From assembly GCF_000308615.1 (NCBI RefSeq), contig NZ_BAGB01000054.1, forward strand, positions 233,993 through 297,992: a stretch of 64,000 bases of DNA. Reading direction: 5' to 3'. The translations under genes were made by a program, and so were the position numbers. Positions within the stretch are counted from its first letter, which is position 1, and the number at the start of each line of letters is the position of its first letter. The notes under the pieces are model-generated. The model had not been told where the DNA came from. It was given only the letters and a program-made list of their open reading frames with translations, and made no database searches. The DNA is from Nocardia jiangxiensis NBRC 101359. GTDB taxonomy: Bacteria > Actinomycetota > Actinomycetes > Mycobacteriales > Mycobacteriaceae. This document shows, piece by piece, positions 17,193 through 25,961 of the stretch.

Positions 17193-18866
17193 ATGACCAC
17201 GCTGCGGCAACGGCTCATCCGCGCGGTGGACGCGCTTGCACGAGGAGGCGTCGAACTCGGCGCACACGAGATCGACACCATCCGGGATCTGCGGGTGCCG
17301 ATGCCCGATGGCGTCGAACTGCTCGGCGATCTGTATCGGCCCACCGATGCGGACACGTCGCTGCCGACGATCGTGATCCGCGGGCCGTACGGGCGACGCG
17401 GCGTCATGGGCGGCGCGGCGCGCGCGCTGGCCTACGACGGATTCACCGTCTTCTTCCAGAGTTGCCGTGGCACTTGGGGTTCCCAGGGCCGGTTCACCCC
17501 GCAGCACGACGAGCAGCGCGACGGTACGGCCACGCACCGCTGGGTGCGCAAGCAGCCGTGGTTCACCGGACATCTCGCGACGTTCGGCGAGAGCTACATG
17601 GGTTACACGCAGTGGGCCGTCGCGGGCCGGATGCAGCGCGAGGATCCGGACAACGCCCCCGAGGCCCTGGTCCTGCAGATCACCATGCCGGATTTCGGTG
17701 AAATCACCTGGGACAACGGCGCTTTCTCCCTGCGCAATGCCCTGGGCTGGAGCCGCATGATGGATCTGATGGACCGCGGCGGACTGGCACTGCTGGGCAT
17801 CGTCCTGCCGGATCGCAAGCTGGACAAGGCATTCGACGTACTGCCGCTGAGCCGAGGCGACAGCGCAGCCGTGGGACATCCGATCCACTGGTATCAGGAC
17901 TGGGTCCGGCACGAGCGGCTCACCGACGAGTACTGGACGTCCCAGTCACACACCGCCTCGGTGCCCGATGTGACCGCGCCGGTGCTGATGGTGACGGGGT
18001 GGTACGACATCTTCCTGCCGTGGCAGCTGCGCAACTACCGGCAGTTGGTCGAGGCGGGTAATCCGCCGCGCCTGACGGTCGGTCCGTGGGGACACATGTC
18101 GCGCGGCAAAGCCGGTCCGGCACACCGGGATACGATCGAATTCCTGCGCGAGATGTTCACCGGCGAGGAGTCCGGGCGCGCTCCGGTGCGGATGTTCGAG
18201 ACCGGCGCGCAGACCTGGCACGAGTTCGAGGTGTGGCCGCCCGAAGGCGTCGCCGCGCAGAACTGGCTGCTGCACGCGGGCGGCGGACTGTCCACCGAGG
18301 CCGCAGCGGGCGGCGCGACCCGCTACACCTACGATCCGCAACACCCGACTCCGGCGGTGGGCGGCCCGAGCCTCGCACCGGACAACCGGCCCGCGGACAA
18401 CGCCGAACACGAGCGTCGCGCGGATGTCGTGACCTTCCGCTCCGAACCGCTCACGACCGCGCTGGAACTCGCCGGGGAGCCGGTCGCGAACATCCGGATC
18501 CGTTCGAGCGCAAGGAGTTACGACGTATTCGTGCGCATCACCGATGTGCACCCCGACGGGCGGGCGATCACCGTCTGCGACGGCATCCGCCGGATCGGCT
18601 CGGTCGGCACCGCCGCCACCGATCCCGCACCGGACGCCGACGGATTCCGCGATGTTCCGGTGCATCTGTGGCATACGTTCCACAGCTTCGCGGCCGGACA
18701 TCGCGTCGGGATCCAGGTGAGTTCCGGCGCGCACCCGCGCTACGCCCGCAATCCCGGGACCGGGGAACCCGCCTTCGACGCCACCACGACAGTCGTTGCG
18801 CACCAGGAGATCTCCCATTCCGGCCCGACCGCGTCGGGAATCTCGCTGCCGGTGTGGACGCGATGA
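17193..18866 (+). CDS. CocE/NonD-family (X-Pro dipeptidyl-peptidase S15-like) hydrolase
   Basis: A 557-residue protein with the family's three parts: an alpha/beta-hydrolase core with nucleophile GESYMG (Ser134), the acid in VTGWYDIFLP and the His in VGPWGHM, then a C-terminal jelly-roll (about 350-557). There is no signal peptide. Members cleave esters (cocaine esterase) or amides; the substrate is unknown. GAAGGAGA lies before the ATG. Its last codons overlap the DUF3237 gene, so they are translationally coupled. Confidence 0.92.
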   Translation: MTTLRQRLIRAVDALARGGVELGAHEIDTIRDLRVPMPDGVELLGDLYRPTDADTSLPTIVIRGPYGRRGVMGGAARALAYDGFTVFFQSCRGTWGSQGRFTPQHDEQRDGTATHRWVRKQPWFTGHLATFGESYMGYTQWAVAGRMQREDPDNAPEALVLQITMPDFGEITWDNGAFSLRNALGWSRMMDLMDRGGLALLGIVLPDRKLDKAFDVLPLSRGDSAAVGHPIHWYQDWVRHERLTDEYWTSQSHTASVPDVTAPVLMVTGWYDIFLPWQLRNYRQLVEAGNPPRLTVGPWGHMSRGKAGPAHRDTIEFLREMFTGEESGRAPVRMFETGAQTWHEFEVWPPEGVAAQNWLLHAGGGLSTEAAAGGATRYTYDPQHPTPAVGGPSLAPDNRPADNAEHERRADVVTFRSEPLTTALELAGEPVANIRIRSSARSYDVFVRITDVHPDGRAITVCDGIRRIGSVGTAATDPAPDADGFRDVPVHLWHTFHSFAAGHRVGIQVSSGAHPRYARNPGTGEPAFDATTTVVAHQEISHSGPTASGISLPVWTR

Positions 18867-19321
18867 CGGTCCCACCGGTTCCCGCCCTCGAGTGGGCGTT
18901 CGAGGTCGAGGCCGAGCTGGGTCCGCTCGAGGATCACGGGCAGACGCGGGCCGGGCATCGGCGAGTCGTTCCGGTCGTCGGCGGGACGATCCGCGGCGCG
19001 TTCGAGGGCACGATCCTGCCCGGCGGCGCGGACTGGCAACTCGTGCGCCCCGACGGCGCGATCGAGATCGACGGCCGCTACTCCGCACGGGCCGCCGACG
19101 GCGACCTGTTGTACCTGCACGCCGTCGGCGTCCGCAGTGGCCCGCCGGAGGTCCTGGACGCACTGTTGCGCGGTGAGCCGGTCGATCCCGCTGATTACTA
19201 TTTCCGGGCCGCGATCACCATCGAATCCGCCACCCGCCCCGAATTCGAGCGATCGCTGTTCGTCGCCTCCTATGTGCGCGAGGCGCACCGCGTGCGCTAC
19301 GTCGCCTACCGCGTGACCTGA
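18863..19321 (+). CDS. DUF3237-family protein
   Basis: A 152-residue protein with the DUF3237 pattern: LEWAFEVEAELG near the start, GGTIRGAFEGTILPGGADWQ in the middle, IEIDGRYSARAADGDLLYL, and the terminal tandem-hydrophobic VASYVREAHRVRYVAYRV. The family is a small beta-barrel of unknown reaction, often beside esterases. ATG 18863 overlaps the upstream stop (ATGA), which supports a shared job with the CocE-like enzyme. Confidence 0.88.
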   Translation: MTVPPVPALEWAFEVEAELGPLEDHGQTRAGHRRVVPVVGGTIRGAFEGTILPGGADWQLVRPDGAIEIDGRYSARAADGDLLYLHAVGVRSGPPEVLDALLRGEPVDPADYYFRAAITIESATRPEFERSLFVASYVREAHRVRYVAYRVT

Positions 19322-19446
19322 TCCCCCTCGGCGAGTTCGCAGCGGGCTCCCAGCCCGCACATGTCCCACGTCCAGGTCGGCCGATGAGAGTGGACTCATC
19401 GGCACCCGGACCGACCGGGTGTACCGCTCGGTGTGGAGGTGTGCGG

Positions 19447-20613
19447 ATGAGTCGAGTCCTCACGGCGTCCCGCGCCGGGTTACCACGGAGCACCTCCGGT
19501 GAGCACTCCCGATCGGGCGAGCACCCCCACCCCGACAGCTTGCCGACCACACGCGAAACTACCGGCAGCGCAAAGAGATCAGCCGACCGCCGCACTGCGT
19601 CGACGACATCGGATCCAACGACTTCGACTGCCCGCGAGAACGATCGGGCCGTTGAAATCCCGGTCTCCACGCGGGGATTCGTCTTTCTCGTCGGTGTAGC
19701 GGCGCTGGTTCCCTGTGTGCTGTCCTCGCTCGGCGAGGTGGATCACGGAGTGGCCGATCTGCTGGGGTTCGGGCTGTTCCTGGTGTTGTCGCGAGTGTTC
19801 CTGCTGGTCGCGGGGATCGGGCTGCTGGCGAACGGGGTCGTGGTGGTACGCCGGGAAGGGATGCGGGTGGCGACCGCGCTGGTCGGGGTGGTCGGACTGG
19901 GTCTGCTGGTGCTGTCGATGGCGGTGCGGGACATGGTCGATCCCGATGCGGGGTGGTTGTCCACCGTGGCCGGGGTGATCGTGGTGCTGGGCGCATTTCT
20001 CGTCGTGCAACTGGTGGGGTACACCGGTTACGCGGTGCTGTATGCGCGGCGGTCGCGGGCGGTCGGCGGAGAGGTTCTCGTCGTCCTCGGCTGCGGGTTG
20101 GACGGCGCCCGCGTGACGCCCCTGCTGGCCTCGCGGTTGGACCGTGCGGTTCGGGCCTACCGGTCAGCGGTCGCGGCGGGCGCGGATCCGATCGTGATCA
20201 CCTCCGGTGGGCGCGGCCCTGACGAGAGCGTTTGCGAGGCCGATGCGATGGCCGATTACCTTGTGGAGCAGGGGCTTGCGGAGAGCCGGATCGTCCGCGA
20301 GCGCGAATCACGGACGACCGAGCAGAATCTGCGCTACTCGGCAGCGGCGGCGCGCGAACGCGGCCTCCTGCGCGAGGGGCGCCGAATGGTCGTCGTCACC
20401 AGCGATTTCCACGTGTTGCGGGCCGCGATGCTGAGTCGTCGTCTCGGTCTGCGCGCCCGGGTGATCGGCGGCCGGACCGCACGCTACTTCGTCCTCACGG
20501 CCTTCCTGCGGGAGTTCGCCGCCTTCGTGGCCCTGCATCTGCGCACCAATATCGCCCTCGGCGTGCTACTGATCCTGCCCGCGGTACTCGGCTCGATCGC
20601 CGTGCTGCCCTAG
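19447..20613 (+). CDS. YdcF/ElyC (DUF218)-family membrane protein
   Basis: About 388 residues. After a Ser/Thr/Arg-rich N-terminus come four or five membrane segments (about 75-210), then the DUF218 domain: VLVVLGCGLDGARVTPLLASRL, PIVITSGGRGPDES, ESRTTEQNLRYS and VVTSDFHVLRA. ElyC-type proteins affect envelope polymers or lipid carriers. ATG 19447 is chosen because GGAGG (19434-19438) lies correctly upstream. Confidence 0.85.
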   Translation: MSRVLTASRAGLPRSTSGEHSRSGEHPHPDSLPTTRETTGSAKRSADRRTASTTSDPTTSTARENDRAVEIPVSTRGFVFLVGVAALVPCVLSSLGEVDHGVADLLGFGLFLVLSRVFLLVAGIGLLANGVVVVRREGMRVATALVGVVGLGLLVLSMAVRDMVDPDAGWLSTVAGVIVVLGAFLVVQLVGYTGYAVLYARRSRAVGGEVLVVLGCGLDGARVTPLLASRLDRAVRAYRSAVAAGADPIVITSGGRGPDESVCEADAMADYLVEQGLAESRIVRERESRTTEQNLRYSAAAARERGLLREGRRMVVVTSDFHVLRAAMLSRRLGLRARVIGGRTARYFVLTAFLREFAAFVALHLRTNIALGVLLILPAVLGSIAVLP

Positions 20614-20637
20614 CGAACCCGGCAGCTCACCAGCCGC

Positions 20638-21468
20638 TCAGCTGGCCATATCCTCGGCCCGCACGAGCGCCCTGAGCTTGGTCAGCGCCCGATGCTGTGC
20701 CACCCGCACCGCCCCCGGGGTACTGCCCACCGTCGTCGCGGTCTCCTCCGCGGACAGACCGACCACCAGACGCAGCACCAGAATCTCGCGAGTGCGCTCC
20801 GGAAGCGTCGCCAGCAGAGCGTGCACTCGCCGCGTGTCCTCGGATTCGATGGCACGCTGTTCCGGTCCGTAATCGGTGCAGACGACCTCGGGGACGTCAT
20901 CGGTCGCATACGACTTGTCCCGGGCGATGTTTCGGCGCGCATCGGCCACCTTGTGCGCGGCGATCCCGTAGACGAAGGCCATGAACGGCCGCCCCAGATC
21001 CTGGTAACGCGGCAGAGCCGTCATCACGGCCAGGCAGACCTCCTGCGCGACGTCGTCCGCGGACACCTGCCGCTGCTCCGCGTAGCCGATCCGCGCCCGG
21101 CAATAACGCACCACCGGCGGCCGGACGATCTCCAGCACCCGGACGAGAGCCGACCGATCCCCCTGCGTCGCGGCGCCGACGAGGGCGTCCAACTCGTCGC
21201 CGATCGGGAACGGTTGTGGCTGCGCCGCGCTGTCGAACCGTCGAACCTGTTCGTGCGCAACGCCGAATACCTCCGACACCTCCCCGGCCGACCCCGGCAC
21301 CAACCGCACCTCGCCCTCGACTCGCCGAACCTGTTCCGGCACAACGCCGGCTACCTCCGACGCCTCCGCGGCCCCCGACTCGACAGACACCGGCAGCGTC
21401 GACGAACCCGCCGCGGAGACGGTCACCGAATCGATGACGTCGCGCAGTTCACACAATGCGTAAGCCAC
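20638..21468 (-). CDS. ShbA/SigD-type sigma-70 factor with N-terminal extension
   Basis: The last 190 or so residues carry region 2 (RPPVVRYCRARIG...DDVAQEVCLAVMTALPRY...GRPFMAFVYGIAAHKVADA) and region 4 (LPERTREILVLRLVVGLSAEETA...GAVRVAQHRALTKLRA). This closely matches mycobacterial SigD, called ShbA in Streptomyces, which drives transcription of the principal sigma gene. The ATG at 21468 gives 276 residues, about 65-90 longer than usual; the extra part has an imperfect repeat (SEVAGVVPEQVRR / SEVFGVAHEQVRR). The true start may be internal. Confidence 0.88.
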   Translation of the reverse strand: MAYALCELRDVIDSVTVSAAGSSTLPVSVESGAAEASEVAGVVPEQVRRVEGEVRLVPGSAGEVSEVFGVAHEQVRRFDSAAQPQPFPIGDELDALVGAATQGDRSALVRVLEIVRPPVVRYCRARIGYAEQRQVSADDVAQEVCLAVMTALPRYQDLGRPFMAFVYGIAAHKVADARRNIARDKSYATDDVPEVVCTDYGPEQRAIESEDTRRVHALLATLPERTREILVLRLVVGLSAEETATTVGSTPGAVRVAQHRALTKLRALVRAEDMAS

Positions 21469-21742
21469 AACCAGAACCCCACTGTTCGAGCGCCTCGAAC
21501 CGGGAGGCGCGCCCCGGCCCGAAGCCGGAAACCAGCCCTGGCGAAGCTGAAAGATCTAACGGTGGAACGTGTTTCACACTGTGCTGGCACGACCGCCGCA
21601 GTCGAGTATGCCCATCGTTTACTGGTGCGAGAGGGTGCGACGCGCACCTGATGGTCTTCGTCCCTCGGATAGAGGACTTTCGGCCTCTCCGGCCCGAGGT
21701 GCGGCAAACCTCAACTGGGACTTGGTGACATGGTCGGCGTCG

Positions 21743-23017
21743 TCACCCCAGATTCAGTCGGGGTGACGGCGGGAAGGTGACCGGCAGTGCCGCCATCGCG
21801 CGGTGGAAAGGTCCCGGGCGCCAGCTGATCTCGCTCGGATCGACCGCCAGGGTGATCTCGGGCAGAGTGTCGAGCAGCTGATCGATGGCGTCCTGCACCA
21901 CCAGATAGGCGACGGTGCGGGCCGGGCACGCATGCGGGCCCGCACCCCAGGCCAGATGCGACCGGTTACCGGTGCGGTCACCGCCGGCGATCAGCGGATC
22001 GTTGTTACAGGCCGCCAGGCTGACCACCACCGGCTGATGGGCGGGCAGCCAGGTGTTCTCGATCAGAATCGGCTGGCGCGGATAGGTTATGGAGAAGTTG
22101 GCCATCGGCGGATCCTTGAACAACACCTCGTCCAGCGCGTCGCGGGTGGACAGGCTGCCGCCGAGCATGTCACCACCGAAACGACTGTCGGTGATCATCA
22201 GCAGCAGAGTGTTGGAGATCAGATTCTGCTGCGGTTCGATACCCCCGCCGTAGAAGACGATCAGGTTGTAGAGCATCTCCTCGTCGGTGAGCCGGGCCGC
22301 GTGGTGCGCGATCCGGGAGGTGAAATCGTCGCCGGGTACCGCGCGCCGCAGCTGGACCAACTCCATCAGCGCCCGGCTCAGATGTTCCAAACCCCAGGCG
22401 GCGTTCACGGTGTCGAACAGTGCCGCCATCCCGCTGGCCACGCGCGCACCCAGCTCCGCCGAACACCCGACCATCTGATTGAGCACCTCGAAGACGAGCG
22501 GAAATGCGTACTGGGACACCAGATCCGCCGACCCGGATTCACAGAATTCGTTGATCAGCGGGATGGCGATCCGCTCTACCGTCGCATGCAATCTGTGCAG
22601 GTCGACCCCATTGAAGCCCGCCGTGAACGCCTGCCGGTAACGCTGGTGCACATCGCCGGTGTTGCGTATGACATTCGGATACCACTGCATGATCGGGCGC
22701 ACCGGGCAATCTTCGGGAACGGTCACCTGCCATGCCCGTGGGTCGGCCGGGAAGTGGTCGGGATCGTTGAGGATTCGCAGCGCGGTGTGATAGCCGATGA
22801 CCAGCGTCGCAGGTACACCCGGTGACAGCTCGATCGGCACCAGCGACCCGTGCCGATCGCGCATCTCCTGATAGGCGCGGTGCGGGTCGGCGACGAATTC
22901 CGGTGTGTCCAGCAAGATTCGGGGGCCTTCGGGGTCGACCGGGGAGCCGGTGTGCGCGACCGGGCAACCGGTCGCGGCGGCGGGGACTCCGAACAGATCC
23001 GAATGTGATGTGGTCAA
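21743..23017 (-). CDS. Cytochrome P450 with altered K-helix (ExxR lost)
   Basis: A 424-residue soluble P450. The heme-binding loop is WGAGPHACPAR with Cys364 (Trp replaces the usual Phe). The K-helix reads E297-V-L-F300 before KDPPMANF, so the invariant Arg of ExxR is Phe. The I-helix is FYGGGIEPQQN, without the acid-Thr pair. The Streptomyces CYP157 family is known to lack ExxR and shares the following DPPMAN sequence, so this is probably CYP157-like. The start is TTG with GGAG ten bases upstream. A paralogue lies at 41611. The substrate is unknown. Confidence 0.88.
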   Translation of the reverse strand: MTTSHSDLFGVPAAATGCPVAHTGSPVDPEGPRILLDTPEFVADPHRAYQEMRDRHGSLVPIELSPGVPATLVIGYHTALRILNDPDHFPADPRAWQVTVPEDCPVRPIMQWYPNVIRNTGDVHQRYRQAFTAGFNGVDLHRLHATVERIAIPLINEFCESGSADLVSQYAFPLVFEVLNQMVGCSAELGARVASGMAALFDTVNAAWGLEHLSRALMELVQLRRAVPGDDFTSRIAHHAARLTDEEMLYNLIVFYGGGIEPQQNLISNTLLLMITDSRFGGDMLGGSLSTRDALDEVLFKDPPMANFSITYPRQPILIENTWLPAHQPVVVSLAACNNDPLIAGGDRTGNRSHLAWGAGPHACPARTVAYLVVQDAIDQLLDTLPEITLAVDPSEISWRPGPFHRAMAALPVTFPPSPRLNLG

Positions 23018-23205
23018 AGGGGTAACTCCAGAGAATGAACCGTGAAACGCGGCAGAGGTTCCGCTGTCGGCCGATGGCTAACAGTGTTGCCTCATGTCCG
23101 TACTGGGAGGCAGGGCTTCAGCAGCCTACCGGCTAGCTTCTTCGCTGAACGGACTTTTCGGCACGGATGCGAAGAAACGGGCGGCTCGCAGGAAGGACGT
23201 GGCCG

Positions 23206-23249
23206 TTTATCCGTGAATGTCCGGCAATTTATCCATGAATGTCCGGCAA
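23206..23249. repeat. Two tandem 22-bp repeats in a promoter region
   Basis: Two adjoining 22-bp units (23206-23227, 23228-23249), each starting TTTATCC and ending ATGTCCGGCAA, differ at one base. They lie in the 335-bp gap between the P450 start (23017, minus) and the dioxygenase start (23353, plus). The rest of that gap shows no gene. The repeat is probably a binding site for a regulator of one or both genes. Confidence 0.6.
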
Positions 23250-23352
23250 TGGTCTGGTGGTCGAGCGTTACCATCGGCTCCGAGCGCGCTGTGCGACGCG
23301 CCGCAGGATGGGTGCCGACGTCCCGAATCATCAGTGCAGAAAGGTGCTCGCC

Positions 23353-24285
23353 ATGGTGTCCTGGGATGGGTCACAGGGGAATGACGCGGCGGAGGAGCCG
23401 ACCATCTCCGCGGAGCAGGAGCGGCGGGAGCGGGAGTTGATCGAGCGGGTGGTGGACTCGTTCGAAGGAACGCCGGATCCGCGGTTGCGAGTGGTGATGC
23501 AGGCGTTGACGCGGCATCTGCACGCGTTCATCCGGGAGGTGCGGTTGAGCGAGCAGGAGTGGCAGGCCGGTATCGAATTCCTCACTCGCGCCGGGCATAT
23601 CACCGATGATCGGCGGCAGGAGTTCATTCTGCTGTCCGATGTGCTGGGTACGTCCATGCAGACCATCGCGGTGGCCAATCCGGCGCAGGGGGCGGCGACC
23701 GAGGCGACCGTGTTCGGACCGTTCTTCGTCGAGGGTTCACCGCACATCGCGCTGGGCGGCCGCATCGCGCACGCGGCGGCGGGCGAGCCGTGCTGGGTGA
23801 GCGGGACGGTCAGCGGAACCGACGGCACACCGGTCGCCGGGGCGCGGATCGAGGTGTGGCAGGCCGACGCCGAGGGCTTCTACGACGTGCAGTACCCGGG
23901 CGAACATCTGGACGGGCGCGGCCACATGTTCACCGATTCCGAAGGCGCGTACCGCTTCTGGGGCCTGACTCCCACCCCGTACCCCATCCCGCACGACGGT
24001 CCGGTCGGGGATCTGCTCGAGGCGACCGGACGCTCGCCCGTCCGCGCGGCCCATCTGCACTTCATGGTCACCGCGCCCGGCCACCGCACCCTCGTGACCC
24101 ACATCTTCGACGCCGACGATCCGCAACTCGCGTTGGGCGACTGCGTATTCGGCGTCAAGGATTCACTGATCGAGCGATTCGACCGCCAGCCCGCCGGAAC
24201 TCCCACCCCCGATGGCCGCGATCTCGGCGACAACACCTGGAGCCGAGTCCACTTCGACATCGTCCTGGCGGCGGAGCATCTCTGA
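23353..24285 (+). CDS. Intradiol ring-cleavage dioxygenase (catechol/hydroxyquinol 1,2-dioxygenase type)
   Basis: A 310-residue protein. The N-terminal helical domain (VVMQALTRHLHAFIREV) marks the dimerising catechol/hydroxyquinol 1,2-dioxygenases. The Fe(III) ligands are visible: Tyr in DAEGFYDVQYPG, Tyr in PTPYPIPHDGPVG, and two His in AAHLHFMV. It opens catechol-like rings to cis,cis-muconate-type products. No muconate pathway genes are adjacent. GAAAGGTG precedes ATG 23353; 22-bp repeats lie upstream. Confidence 0.92.
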   Translation: MVSWDGSQGNDAAEEPTISAEQERRERELIERVVDSFEGTPDPRLRVVMQALTRHLHAFIREVRLSEQEWQAGIEFLTRAGHITDDRRQEFILLSDVLGTSMQTIAVANPAQGAATEATVFGPFFVEGSPHIALGGRIAHAAAGEPCWVSGTVSGTDGTPVAGARIEVWQADAEGFYDVQYPGEHLDGRGHMFTDSEGAYRFWGLTPTPYPIPHDGPVGDLLEATGRSPVRAAHLHFMVTAPGHRTLVTHIFDADDPQLALGDCVFGVKDSLIERFDRQPAGTPTPDGRDLGDNTWSRVHFDIVLAAEHL

Positions 24286-24648
24286 ATCGCAGAGAATCCA
24301 GAACCTGCACTCCCGCAGTGGATTCCAGGAATGACAAGGCCCCGCTCGCGCGGCAGCACCCGTAACCGAAATTGCCCGTACAGGGCAACGGTATACGCCC
24401 GGAACCGAACCCACTCGATACGGTCGTACCAGTAAGCGACGATCCCGTCGGCGGCGGCGACCTGGAGTGCATCCGAGAGGTAGCGGATCGCCAGTACCGC
24501 ACCAGGATTCGCACAACGTCGCACCCGGGACGTACCGCGACGCACATCCCATGCCGAGAACCCCCGCGAACAGCAGAACCACGAGCACCAGGATCACGAC
24601 GAACGTCGCGCTCCGCGTGCAGCCAACTCCCACAATGAGGATCCAGTG
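24286..24648. other. Intergenic or decayed stretch
   Basis: No convincing intact gene. On the minus strand a hydrophobic start (24633 downward: FVVILVLVVLLFAGVLGMGC) resembles a signal or membrane anchor, then another frame (24545 downward) reads LSDALQVAAADGIVAYWYDRIEWVRF. Together they could be a frameshifted small membrane protein, but the evidence is weak. Confidence 0.3.
24294..24325. terminator. Possible terminator after the dioxygenase gene
   Basis: GAATCC (24294-24299) pairs with GGATTC (24320-24325), and an inner CTGC/GCAG stem adds to it. There is no T-run. It sits 9 bp past the dioxygenase stop. Confidence 0.4.
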
Positions 24649-24870
24649 TCACTGCGGCAGAAGGCGACTGACGAACCCTGCCTCCACGAGCCTGGAGTAG
24701 GCGGCCTCGACATCGGCCGGCACATCCCGCTCGACCGCCCATCCTTTGGCCGGATAGACCCAAGTTCGGTGGGTGTCTCCAACGAGCATGTTGATGACAC
24801 GATCGACATCGCCGATGCTTTCGATGTACTCATCCAGCGGCAGCGGCAACGAACCACACACGATTTCCAC
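24649..24870 (-). CDS. Hypothetical protein, probably a 3' fragment
   Basis: A 73-residue frame from GTG 24870: PLPLDEYIESIGDVDRVINM ... VERDVPADVEAAYSRLVEAG. Codon use is native-like and the sequence reads like the interior and end of a larger protein, with no ribosome-binding site at the apparent start. It runs away from the 5'-truncated methyltransferase remnant beside it. No family is recognised. Confidence 0.45.
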   Translation of the reverse strand: MEIVCGSLPLPLDEYIESIGDVDRVINMLVGDTHRTWVYPAKGWAVERDVPADVEAAYSRLVEAGFVSRLLPQ

Positions 24871-25208
24871 ACCGGGCCAACGCTTTCGAGCGATCGCACA
24901 GCTGCGGCGCTGGCAGGTTCGGCGGATCAGGTCGACATCCGCACCGGCGCGCCCTGGAAACCTTGCGCGACCTCGACGGACCTGTCGATCTGATGCTCAA
25001 CGACGGCTTCCCGGACGCGGTCCTGGACGTGTTGCGCCTCGTCGCACCGCACCTGCGCACGGGCGCGGTGGTGATCACCGACAACGTCGGGGTGATGCGC
25101 GGCGGCTACGCCGACTACGTGTCGTGGGTGCGGGATCCGGCCAATGGCTTCGTGTCGGTTCGGGTGCCGTACAAGGGTGGCACCGAGGTCTCGATCCGCG
25201 TGGCCTGA
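24870..25208 (+). pseudogene. O-methyltransferase-like remnant (5'-truncated, frameshifted)
   Basis: The end is clearly a class I SAM methyltransferase of the caffeoyl-CoA O-methyltransferase type: DGPVDLMLNDGFPDAVLDVL, RTGAVVITDNV, YADYVSWVRDPANGF. An earlier part, RTAAALAGSADQVDIRTG, is in another frame; restoring one base at 24949-24950 joins them (DIRTG-x-ALETLRDLDG). The SAM-binding glycine motif and everything 5' of about 24870 are missing. It is not functional. Confidence 0.75.
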
Positions 25209-25214
25209 CCGCGC

Positions 25215-25707
25215 GTCCATCGAGATCCGCGCAGGTACCGAGTCACCATGTCCACCAACTCGTTCTCCACCGGCTCGATCGTGGTGGTGCGTGGATCGGC
25301 CATGAACTTGTGCGTGTTGATCTCCACCGTCAACACGATCAGCTCCGCGGCAGTGTCGAGGTCGCGCACGCCGACATCCGGGTGCCGGGCGAGCAGCTCA
25401 CGCACCTGACCGACGCGCAGCTTCCCGTGCCGGGCGATCGTATCGCGCAGATCCTGCGACATCGGCGCCTGCTCGATCATGATCCGTAGCAGCTGCGGGT
25501 CGTCGCGGTGGTTGTCGATGGCGTCGCGGACCAGTGCTCGCCGATGGAGATCTCGGCGTGTTCGACGATGCGGTTCGTGGTGCCCGCGTCGTAGCCGTGC
25601 TCGACGAAAATGTGCGCAGCGGCGTCGAGGATGCGTTCGCGGGTGAGCTCGGCGCGCACCTGGGGGGGCTTGCGACGTGGGTCGAGGCGGCGACCGGCCG
25701 ATGGCAT
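25215..25707 (-). pseudogene. TetR-family regulator remnant (internal deletion plus frameshift)
   Basis: The N-terminal DNA-binding part (ELTRERILDAAAHIFVEHGY...NRIVEHAEISIG) reads from ATG 25707 and stops matching at about 25541. The C-terminal part (ALVRDAIDNHRDDPQLLRIM...VRELLARHPDVGVRDLDTAA) continues in another frame from 25536. The conserved YxYFPxK segment between them is gone. The normal stop is also lost, as the frame runs into the methyltransferase remnant. Confidence 0.75.
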
Positions 25708-25862
25708 TCGGATCCTCCCGCAGGACGCGACGAGCGAACAGTCGAAAAGCTGAGCAGATGTTCACGACAGCGGCCGGGGCCTCCGCGAAAACCTGTTGGC
25801 GAAGCCCGGCGGCCACTGCTACCTTTCCGGGGACCGTGCGAGAGAACGAGGAGGTGGTACCC

Positions 25863-25916
25863 GTGAACGCAGTATCGACATGGGTGCTCCCCTCCGAGGT
25901 CACGGTCGGGCGATAG
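25863..25916 (+). CDS. Possible 17-residue leader peptide
   Basis: GTG 25863 follows a near-perfect GAGGAGG (25849-25855) at 7 bp and encodes V-NAVSTWVLPSEVTVGR then TAG. Such a strong ribosome-binding site before such a short frame, followed by alternative hairpins just before the hydrolase start, suggests a translated leader. It might instead be the start of a lost gene. Confidence 0.4.
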   Translation: MNAVSTWVLPSEVTVGR

Positions 25917-25922
25917 GTCGTC

Positions 25923-25949
25923 CGGGAGCGCCGCTCGTGAGCACTCCCG
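25923..25949 (+). promoter_or_regulatory. Hairpin before the hydrolase start, with an alternative fold
   Basis: CGGGAG (25923-25928) can pair with CTCCCG (25944-25949), with an inner GCT/AGC. Alternatively GAGC (25926-25929) pairs with GCTC (25933-25936). The two are mutually exclusive and sit between the 17-codon leader and ATG 25962. Confidence 0.35.
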
Positions 25950-25961
25950 AAAGGCACGACC

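Noticed and set aside
16989..17912. N-terminal extension of the LLM oxidoreductase to position 17912
   Set aside because: It is antisense to the CocE-like gene and non-homologous; MEIGVG at 16988 with GAAGGTG is the natural start.
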